Assembly: GCA_017465825.1 (NCBI GenBank)
Contig: JAFTVI010000035.1
Coordinates: 248,001 to 312,000 of the forward strand
Reading direction: 5' to 3'
Origin: Clostridia bacterium
GTDB lineage: Bacteria > Bacillota > Clostridia > Oscillospirales > Acutalibacteraceae
DNA: 64,000 bases
Made by a program: the position numbers and the translations under genes. Positions within the stretch are counted from its first letter, which is position 1. Every line of letters begins with the position of its first letter. Positions 51,883 through 59,041 of the stretch are shown in pieces. The notes beneath the pieces are model-generated. The model did not search any database, had not been told where the DNA came from, and saw only the letters and a list, made by a program, of their open reading frames with translations.

Positions 51883-52068
51883 CCATTATTGTATTGTATT
51901 TACATTTTAATATAAATATATTGAAAGAAACATATAATTTTGTTAACAGTATGAAAATTTTTTTAACATTATATGTGTTTTTGTGTATTATTGTACGTTC
52001 AATCTGATTCACTGATGTATGCATTTAAAAGTTGCCGCCCCTCATAAACTGAGGAGCGGATTCTTGTT

Positions 52069-54459
52069 TTATTGTTTTACGCTTGCGGGTAATTTGCCGT
52101 CGGGGATGTAGCAGAGTAATGTACTGCCGTCTGCTGTTTTAAAGGAAACGAACCAACCCTTTGCTGTATCCTCCTGTGCATATACTGAGTAAGAGCATTT
52201 CACAAGCTCATCAATAACATTCTTGTCCGTAATGGCTTTGCCTTCAACCGTTAAATCAAGAGTTTTGTCATACACTGTCCAACCCTCATCGTTTGTAGGC
52301 TTTGAAGAAGAATAAGCACCAATAAACAGATTGGAGTATCTGTCTGCCAGATAATTATATTCGCCGTTGATTATAGTGTCATAGGCTGTCTGTGCATCAA
52401 TGATTTCAGCTGAAACAAATTCGGGTACGGCAGTCATCTGTTCGTAGATGCCCATATCTTTAAGCAGCTGAATGGTGTTTGTCATATCAGTTGTGATGTA
52501 GGTGAAGAAATTAGTCTGCCATACTGATGAGGGACAGAATTCCTGATACTTTGATGAGAAATCATTAACCGTAAATTCGGACTGTTCGGGCGCTTCTTCA
52601 GCTGTTATTGATACTTCACTGAGCGGGAAGTATACAAAACCGACAGGACTTTGGGCAGGATAATATTTTTCTTCTGCCGAACGGTTCACAAGGTCTGTGT
52701 AGAGAGCATCAAGCAGTTTTTCTTTATCTGATAAGGAAAGGTTAACAGTAAATACTTTATTCTGATATCTGCCGTAAAACTCAACTGTGTGAGAGTTCTT
52801 TAAGTGGGTCTGTGCCTCGGCAAATACATACTCGGCAGATTCTACATAGTTGTCAAACTTCTTTATATCACCCTTGAAATAATTCTTTAGCTGTTCGTCA
52901 TAGAAGTTGCAATCCTCAAGATAAAGCATCTTTTTATATGCATCACCGGAAATTGAATCAAAATTTCTTCTTATTTTTTCACCGTTTTTGAGTGTATACA
53001 CAAGCTGAACATCAGCTTGAACAGTTCTGTCATCTTCGTCTGCTTCGGTTATTGCCTTATGAACGTCAACAACAGCTTTTATGTCATTCTCTGTAGTGAA
53101 TTCGCCTGCAAGACAGCCTGATGCATCAAAATATCTGTAATCAGCGTTGCTCCACCAGCTGTCGCTGTTAAACAGTCCGTACTCTGCATTTGTGCCGCCA
53201 ATGGTTATTGCCACACTCTTGATTTCAGCAACATCGGGTATCTTCTGAGAAAAACCGAAAAATCCGGAGTTGAAAATGAACACTATTGCCACCGAAACTG
53301 CAATACCTATAGGCAATTTGTAAAGACCTCTTACAAATTTTTTCAGATCTCTTAAAACAATGATTTCAAGCACAAGATGTATTATTGCAAATGCTACAGC
53401 ACCGAGTACAATGCCTAAAACAAAATCTTCAAAGTAGTTTATTGCAACGCAGAATGCGGCAAATGCTGTAAGAAGTGAAACGGCGGAGTTAAGATAGCGG
53501 TTTGTGCCGATAAATCCGCAGATTTCAGCTTTACGCTTGTTGAAAAACAGAACGGCAAGGAAGAATACTCCTACACAGATTCCGAGCCATAAAAGAGCAT
53601 AAATGAAATTCGGAGAGATTTCGGGAATAACGTCCTTGGGGTTATTCTTCTCCATATATCCAATCTCATTCATCTGTGTTTCGCCCCAGAAAACAGGACT
53701 TAAAAAGCTGAATTTCTCTGATAACGCAGCAGTCTGATTAAGATTATAGTAATTGTATTCATTAGCGTAAAGAAAGCTGTTGCCGTAGGGATTGCCATAA
53801 AGGAACTTGTCCATAAGTACCTGAATGCTGTAAAGGAAAATGTCGGGGATAAACAGTATAATTGCGGAGAAAATTGCAGTTTCAAAGGTTGTGCCCACAA
53901 CTGCAAACACGGCTGACGTTATAGTGTATGATGTGAAGGCGGTCAGCATAAATTTAAACAGATAGTAAAGTACCGCTTTCATCAGTGTTGCGGAATAGCC
54001 TACTGTTGCAACGTTTGCAATAAAGGTTATGAGCATAGGGATGAATGTCGCAAGTGTGAGCAGTAAAAGACCTGAAAAATACTTTCCGCAGAAAAGCTTT
54101 GTTCTTGTAATACCCAGAGAGTAGTACACATTCACCATTTTCTTCGACGTGATGAAATTGAACATACATATTGCCGCTAAAACACCGCCTGCTGCAATAA
54201 TCATAAGAAGCGGCTTTGACATATATGCACCGTCTTCAAAAATTATGTAGTGGTAGAAATTTGTTATGGGCTCATAGCCTGTCAGGTTGCCCATATCATC
54301 ATATATAGGTCTGTCATTGAACAGCTTGATAACGGAATACATTGTTGTAAGGAAACCTATTGCACCGCAAAGAATAACCGCGACGGCTGTTGCTATGCTT
54401 TTTAGACCCTGTTTAAAGGTAAATAACATCGGTTTACGCAAGGATCGATTTGTAGTCAT
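52069..54459 (-). CDS. ABC transporter permease with large extracytoplasmic domain
   Basis: The start is the ATG at 54457-54459 with GGAGGG upstream, giving 796 residues. About six hydrophobic segments fill residues 20-300, three more lie around 310-420, and a soluble part of about 370 residues ends the protein. The arrangement fits ABC-2/BcrB-like permeases of Firmicutes that export or sense antimicrobial compounds. The gene overlaps the end of the ATPase gene by 26 bases, so the two are coupled and form one exporter. Confidence 0.82.
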   Translation of the reverse strand: MTTNRSLRKPMLFTFKQGLKSIATAVAVILCGAIGFLTTMYSVIKLFNDRPIYDDMGNLTGYEPITNFYHYIIFEDGAYMSKPLLMIIAAGGVLAAICMFNFITSKKMVNVYYSLGITRTKLFCGKYFSGLLLLTLATFIPMLITFIANVATVGYSATLMKAVLYYLFKFMLTAFTSYTITSAVFAVVGTTFETAIFSAIILFIPDIFLYSIQVLMDKFLYGNPYGNSFLYANEYNYYNLNQTAALSEKFSFLSPVFWGETQMNEIGYMEKNNPKDVIPEISPNFIYALLWLGICVGVFFLAVLFFNKRKAEICGFIGTNRYLNSAVSLLTAFAAFCVAINYFEDFVLGIVLGAVAFAIIHLVLEIIVLRDLKKFVRGLYKLPIGIAVSVAIVFIFNSGFFGFSQKIPDVAEIKSVAITIGGTNAEYGLFNSDSWWSNADYRYFDASGCLAGEFTTENDIKAVVDVHKAITEADEDDRTVQADVQLVYTLKNGEKIRRNFDSISGDAYKKMLYLEDCNFYDEQLKNYFKGDIKKFDNYVESAEYVFAEAQTHLKNSHTVEFYGRYQNKVFTVNLSLSDKEKLLDALYTDLVNRSAEEKYYPAQSPVGFVYFPLSEVSITAEEAPEQSEFTVNDFSSKYQEFCPSSVWQTNFFTYITTDMTNTIQLLKDMGIYEQMTAVPEFVSAEIIDAQTAYDTIINGEYNYLADRYSNLFIGAYSSSKPTNDEGWTVYDKTLDLTVEGKAITDKNVIDELVKCSYSVYAQEDTAKGWFVSFKTADGSTLLCYIPDGKLPASVKQ

Positions 54460-55333
54460 AATCTGTACCCTCCATTTCCTGCATAAATATTTCTTCAAGC
54501 GAAAGGCTGATTTTCTCCGTAACGGCAGGAGCTAACAGCTTAATCTGTTCTTCCGCTTCATCGGTGTTGCCGCTTACGGTGAACATCGCAAGCTGACCGT
54601 CTTTTACAAGGTTTTCACATTTTATATTGCTGAATTCTTCAAGTGTGAACTCTCTTGCAAAAGCAAGACGGAATTTGGTCTTGCCATAGGACAATTCATC
54701 AACCGCACCTGTTATGGAAATCTTTTTGCCGTTGATAATGCCGATGTGGTCGCAGAGATTTTCAAGCTCCTGTAAATTATGTGATGAAATAATAACGGAT
54801 GTACCGTAATCCTTTATGGTTTCTTTCAAAAGACCTTTCATAAGCAGACGCTTCTGCGGGTCAATGCCGTCAAAGGATTCGTCAAGCAATAACAGTTTCG
54901 GATGCGTTGACAGGGCAAGCACCATTTCAGCCTGCCTTTGCATACCCTTTGAAAAGCCGTTTATACGCTTTTTCGGGTCAAGTCCGAACGCCTCAACCAG
55001 CCTGTTGAAGGTGCTGTAATCAAAGCGGTTGTAGTAGCCGTTGTAGAAATCCGCCATCTTTTTCATATTTGCATAAGGTCCGAAATACAAATCATCCGGC
55101 ATAAAGAACAGCTCTTCTTTTTTCTTTTCATTGTTGAAAATGTTTTCACCGTCAAAAAGCACTTCGCCGTCTTCGGGCTTGTATATTCCCGAAATATTTT
55201 TAAGTAATGTGGTTTTGCCTGCACCGTTGTAGCCTACAAGACCGTAAACACTTCCGTCATCAACGGTAAGTGAAATATCCTGCAAAGCAGTAAAATCACC
55301 GAAGCGCTTTGTCAGTTTTTTTACTTCAATCAT
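54434..55333 (-). CDS. ABC transporter ATP-binding protein
   Basis: A 299-residue ATPase with Walker A GYNGAGKTT (about 34-42), signature FSKGMQRQAE (about 127), Walker B LLLLDESFDGID (about 147) and the switch His (SSHN, near 184). The Q-loop segment (FFMPDDLYF) is present. It has the short C-terminal regulatory domain of the BcrA/YtrB-like group. It starts at 55333 behind GGGAGG, with a very short leader. No GntR regulator or two-component system adjoins it, in contrast to most such operons. Confidence 0.9.
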   Translation of the reverse strand: MIEVKKLTKRFGDFTALQDISLTVDDGSVYGLVGYNGAGKTTLLKNISGIYKPEDGEVLFDGENIFNNEKKKEELFFMPDDLYFGPYANMKKMADFYNGYYNRFDYSTFNRLVEAFGLDPKKRINGFSKGMQRQAEMVLALSTHPKLLLLDESFDGIDPQKRLLMKGLLKETIKDYGTSVIISSHNLQELENLCDHIGIINGKKISITGAVDELSYGKTKFRLAFAREFTLEEFSNIKCENLVKDGQLAMFTVSGNTDEAEEQIKLLAPAVTEKISLSLEEIFMQEMEGTDYDYKSILA

Positions 55334-55356
55334 ATTAAAACCTCCCTTTCAATTTC

Positions 55357-55384
55357 ATTATATCGAACTCAGTTGCAAAGTCAA
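55357..55384 (-). promoter_or_regulatory. Promoter of the ABC exporter operon
   Basis: Minus strand TTGACT (55379-55384), a 16-base spacer and TATAAT (55357-55362). Confidence 0.75.
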
Positions 55385-55502
55385 TCGAATTTACGATTCT
55401 TAACTGCATCTTTGAAAATTCTTTATAAATAGAAAATTTTTCAAAAAAATAAAGTCCAGAGATAAAGTAAGTTTATACAATGAAAATTAAATGGTATAAA
55501 TC

Positions 55503-55678
55503 GTAGGGAGCGACGCCCTCGTCGCTCCGATTGATAAAAATGTGCCATTTTTATCAATAATAATATTAAAATCTGCAATAACCCGTTATAATTATCCAAA
55601 TCGCAGATTTGGATAATTCGGAGCGACGAGGGCGTCGCTCCCTACAATTACAAAATCAATTCGCCGATAAACTATAGC
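55503..55678. repeat. R2 element, copy d
   Basis: The R2 hairpin chain in the orientation of copy b, bounded by GTAGGG and CCCTAC, but its first hairpin is of the GGAGCGAC type on both sides rather than GGCGCGAC on one. The shared terminal sequence is only faintly visible (GATAAACTATAGCTT). Confidence 0.72.
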
Positions 55679-55780
55679 TTTATAAAATTACAGTTTTGTT
55701 ATCAATATTACAATTCCGCAACAAATGTTGACACAAAAGAATTTTGCTGATACCATAAAATTAAGAAAGGGGCAGATCAT

Positions 55781-56716
55781 ATGAAAAATAGTAAGAAAAC
55801 GGTATTTATAATCGTCGGAATCATTTTGACTATTATTGCGAGTTATATTGTGTCGTATTTTCTTCTGATGTATGTTGTTCTGCCGGGACTTTTTGGTCCA
55901 TCGCAAGTTCCCGAGGATGAAAGAATCGTGGAGTTTGATGACGGAACGGTGCTCGAAAGAACAGGCGGCCCCACGTATACCCACACTCTTTATGACGGAT
56001 ATGAATTTGTTAAAGGTGATGGCAGATTTGAAGGTCGTATTTATCACGATGACAACGAATACTCCGTATATGGCTATATTATGCGTTATGCTTATGATAC
56101 TAACGGTAATATAGCATACCGTCAGCTTGAGGACACATCATACTATGGCGAGGAGTATCTTTTTGAATGGGATAATTATAATGTTGTGGCAGACCGCACA
56201 ATTCTTTATAACTGCAAAACCGATACGGAAACCGAATTTGATTCAATGAATGAGCTGTATGCATATTGTGACAGTCGGGGCATTGAATTGGGAGCGTGGT
56301 ACTATCCTGTTGGCTATACGCCTGTGGAAGAAGTTATTCAGCTTGAATCAGGCGGCTGGACTGTTGCAAGCAACGCTTTGGATTATTCCGTGGTTGATAA
56401 CGGCAGTGAAGAGCTGTTCTCGGGGTTTATTGATAAGTATTTCGAATGTGATAATTATTTCGGTTTTCATTTTCAGCATATTGAAAACGGAGATTATGAT
56501 ATTGCTCAAAATCCCGTAATAACGTACTCAACCGATAATGTTGTGGGTAAAAAGTATGCAGGCTTGCTGTTTTTCTATAATGACGTTTATGTTGATAAGT
56601 ATGTTTTAATCAATACGGATACGGATGAGTATACTGTATTTGATACTAAAAAGGAGCTTAAACAGTATGCCAAGGATATAGACCTTGATGTCAAATGGAA
56701 TAAAATTGAATATTAA
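55781..56716 (+). CDS. Membrane-anchored protein of unknown function
   Basis: A 311-residue protein with one N-terminal transmembrane helix (about 8-34, VFIIVGIILTIIASYIVSYF) followed by a soluble, presumably extracytoplasmic domain rich in Tyr, Asp and Glu. Repeated phrases such as RTILYNCKTDTETEFDSMNELYAY and KYVLINTDTDEYTVFDTKKEL show an internal duplication of about 130 residues. No family was recognised. It has AAAGGGG 10 bases before the ATG at 55781. It stands alone behind repeat R2d. Confidence 0.75.
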   Translation: MKNSKKTVFIIVGIILTIIASYIVSYFLLMYVVLPGLFGPSQVPEDERIVEFDDGTVLERTGGPTYTHTLYDGYEFVKGDGRFEGRIYHDDNEYSVYGYIMRYAYDTNGNIAYRQLEDTSYYGEEYLFEWDNYNVVADRTILYNCKTDTETEFDSMNELYAYCDSRGIELGAWYYPVGYTPVEEVIQLESGGWTVASNALDYSVVDNGSEELFSGFIDKYFECDNYFGFHFQHIENGDYDIAQNPVITYSTDNVVGKKYAGLLFFYNDVYVDKYVLINTDTDEYTVFDTKKELKQYAKDIDLDVKWNKIEY

Positions 56717-56718
56717 CG

Positions 56719-56748
56719 CAAAAAAATCTCCTGATTCGCTCGGGAGAT
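56719..56748. terminator. Terminator between the membrane protein and the MIF-like gene
   Basis: ATCTCCTGA (56726-56734) pairs with TCGGGAGAT (56740-56748) and has a run of A before it, which is the T tract on the minus strand, so it mainly ends the suf/MIF operon. Confidence 0.8.
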
Positions 56749-56762
56749 AAATTGTTATTTAA

Positions 56763-57104
56763 TTAGAAGTTACTTCCGTTCCAGCCCCAATCGGCAACGG
56801 GATGATATGTTACATACACGGCAGTGCCCGGGATTCCCAATTCATCCTGATAGATATCGCAGATTGCGGCGGTCATTTTTTCGTAGTCGGCAGGGGAGGC
56901 ATTACCCAGAAGGCTTACCGAAACATAAGCACCTTTTTCAAGCTTGTTGCCGCCCATCCACAGGTCGTAGCCGTCGTTTATGCCAACCATAAGGTACGTT
57001 TCTGACTTGTGAAGAATGGACATCGTTGCGCCGAGCTTTGCTTTGAGAGATTCTTTCTTTTCATCCGATACTTTTACGGAAATTTTTGAGTCGATAAAAG
57101 GCAT
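56763..57104 (-). CDS. MIF-superfamily tautomerase
   Basis: The start is set at the ATG at 57102-57104, with AAAGGAG 7 bases upstream, so that removal of Met exposes Pro (MPFIDSKIS), the catalytic N-terminal proline of the tautomerase/MIF superfamily. The 113 residues match the length of macrophage migration inhibitory factor, and the ending WGWNGSNF parallels the GWNNSTF end of the human protein. The CxxC redox motif of MIF is absent. It may tautomerise phenylpyruvate-like keto acids. It lies 13 bases behind sufB, presumably in the same transcript, though a functional link is not evident. Confidence 0.88.
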   Translation of the reverse strand: MPFIDSKISVKVSDEKKESLKAKLGATMSILHKSETYLMVGINDGYDLWMGGNKLEKGAYVSVSLLGNASPADYEKMTAAICDIYQDELGIPGTAVYVTYHPVADWGWNGSNF

Positions 57105-57117
57105 AGTATATTCTCCT

Positions 57118-58038
57118 TTATGCAAGGAAGCCTTGCACAATGATATTTTCAGCTTCTTCCTCAGTCATACCGAAGGTCATAAGCTTGAGGAGCTGATCGT
57201 TGTTGATTCTGCCGATTGCGGCTTCGTGAACTATCTGTGCATCTGCATTGTTAGCCGTAATTGCGGGAACAGAGCTGATTTTTGCACTGTCCATAATGAT
57301 TGAATCGCATTGAACGTGCGCCTTGCAGTCTGCGTTGCCCACGGCGGTAGGCTTGAAAATCTGCTCGGATTCATCCTTTGCAACTGAGCGTGAAATAATC
57401 TGTGCGGATGCGTCCTTGCCGTTGAGATTGATAATCATATTTGACTCGGCCTTCTGCTTGCCGTGTGTCATAAGCTTTTCGAGCACAACATATTTTGCGC
57501 CTGCCTCCATATGCACATCCGTGTCACGGATTGTGGAGTCAACACCCTCAATCTGCACCATTTCCATTTCACAGTAAGAGTTTTCCTCCATAAAGACCTG
57601 CGTAGTGGGGTTGAGAATGCGCTGACCTGTGCCCTCGCCCTCACCGTAGTGCTTTTCAACATATTTAACTTTTGCGTTTTTGCCGATAAAAAATCTGTGA
57701 ATACCGTCGTGCTCACTTGTCTGACAGCCGGAGTTGTGGATTCCGCAACCGGCTACGATTTCAACATCTGCACCCTCGCCGATGTAAAAGTCATTGTAAA
57801 CGGTATCGTTGACGCCCTCTTCGGTGATGATTACGGGGATGTGCACCTTTTCAGCCTTTACGCCCGGCTTGATTTTTATGTCGATACCAGGCTTGTCGGT
57901 TTTTGTAACGATTTCTACATTTTCGGTGGATCTGCGCTCAACGCCTGCACCGTTTTTTCTTATATTGTATGCACCGACAGAGGGAATTGAACCGATGTCG
58001 GCAATTTTCTGAAGCATAGAAAGATCTATTTTTTCCAT
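57118..58038 (-). CDS. SufB/SufD-like Fe-S cluster scaffold protein
   Basis: The start is placed at the ATG at 58036-58038 with GAGGG upstream, giving 306 residues; it begins 1 base after the sufC stop. The protein is the beta-helix core of the SufBD family without the long N-terminal part of SufB. It has conserved Cys and His positions (GCGIHNSGC near 113; CDSIIMD near 254; the final NNADAQIVHEAAIGRIN with the cluster-binding Glu/His). Together with SufC it forms the minimal two-gene system described for clostridia and archaea (SmsCB type). No SufS or SufU gene is in the window. Confidence 0.9.
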   Translation of the reverse strand: MEKIDLSMLQKIADIGSIPSVGAYNIRKNGAGVERRSTENVEIVTKTDKPGIDIKIKPGVKAEKVHIPVIITEEGVNDTVYNDFYIGEGADVEIVAGCGIHNSGCQTSEHDGIHRFFIGKNAKVKYVEKHYGEGEGTGQRILNPTTQVFMEENSYCEMEMVQIEGVDSTIRDTDVHMEAGAKYVVLEKLMTHGKQKAESNMIINLNGKDASAQIISRSVAKDESEQIFKPTAVGNADCKAHVQCDSIIMDSAKISSVPAITANNADAQIVHEAAIGRINNDQLLKLMTFGMTEEEAENIIVQGFLA

Positions 58039-58039
58039 A

Positions 58040-58768
58040 TTATCCCTCATTTCCTCTGAATGTACAGCCTGCGTCAAATTCATTCATAAGCTTTGGAAAA
58101 ACTTCGTCCTTAGGGCCGTAATTTCTGATTGCGCCGTCAGCAATAACTACTATTTCATCCGCAAGCTGCATAATTCTTTCCTGATGTGATATGATTACAA
58201 TGCTTTCTTTGCGGTTTGCCATAATTGCCTTAAAGCTGTCAACGAGCATTGTAAAGCTCCACAGGTCAATACCTGCCTCAGGCTCGTCATAAATTGCAAC
58301 ATTAAGCTCTCTCGCCATAAGAGTTGCAATTTCGATTCTTTTAACTTCACCGCCCGAAAGGGAAGTGTCAACCTCACGGTTGAGGTAATCTCTTGAGCAA
58401 AGACCGACCTTTGTAAGGTATGAACAGCACTGATCCTCGGGCAGCTCATTGCCGTGAGCAAGACTTAACAGACGTCTTACCGTAAGACCTTTGAAACGGG
58501 GAGGCTGCTGAAAAGCATAGCCGATGCCCATTTTTGCTCTTTCGGTAACGGTCATACCGGTAATGTCAACACCGTTAAGAAGAATCTGACCCGATGTAGG
58601 ATTTTCAATGCCCATAATCAGCCTTGCAAGCGTGGATTTACCGCCGCCGTTGGGGCCTGTTATAACTATAAATTTTCCGTCGGGGATAGTGAGCGAAACA
58701 TCTTTTACAATATCAAGCTTTGCATCACCGTCATTGACGGAAAAACTGACGTTTTTTAATTCAAGCAT
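58040..58768 (-). CDS. sufC: SufC, ATPase of the Fe-S cluster assembly system
   Basis: A 242-residue ABC-type ATPase with Walker A GPNGGGKST (about 38-46), a Q-loop (YAFQQPPRF), signature LSGGEVKR (near 140), Walker B (VAIYDEPEAGID) and the switch His. There are no membrane-domain genes; the SufBD gene follows after 1 base, which identifies it as SufC rather than a transporter subunit. Start ATG at 58768 behind AAGGAG. An A/T-rich imperfect palindrome lies upstream (about 58805-58830) and could be a site for an Rrf2-type regulator. Confidence 0.93.
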   Translation of the reverse strand: MLELKNVSFSVNDGDAKLDIVKDVSLTIPDGKFIVITGPNGGGKSTLARLIMGIENPTSGQILLNGVDITGMTVTERAKMGIGYAFQQPPRFKGLTVRRLLSLAHGNELPEDQCCSYLTKVGLCSRDYLNREVDTSLSGGEVKRIEIATLMARELNVAIYDEPEAGIDLWSFTMLVDSFKAIMANRKESIVIISHQERIMQLADEIVVIADGAIRNYGPKDEVFPKLMNEFDAGCTFRGNEG

Positions 58769-58847
58769 ATTTTTTCTCCTTGCAATATAACTACAAATAT
58801 ATCCAATATAGTATTATATAACTATTGCTCAATTATTGCAAGAGAAA

Positions 58848-59041
58848 TAAAAATAATTTATCGGCGGATGCCGATAAAAATGAGTAAGTAGCAATTAGCA
58901 ATGAGTAATGGTGGAAAGGGCGTTGCCCTTTAACCCATTTTTATATAATTCAAGCCCGTAGGGCTTCCTCAATTGCTCATTTCTCACTGCTCATTGTTCA
59001 TTACAATAATTTATAGGCTCTCGCCTATAAATTATTGTTTA
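58848..59041. repeat. R1 intergenic element, copy c, fused to the spoIIE stop
   Basis: 194 bp, almost identical to copy b, including the ATCGG/CCGAT hairpin on the left and a TATAGGC/GCCTATA hairpin on the right. The right end TAAATTATTGTTTA (59028-59041) holds the spoIIE stop codon. The left end has lost one C (TAAAAATAATTTA). Confidence 0.88.
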
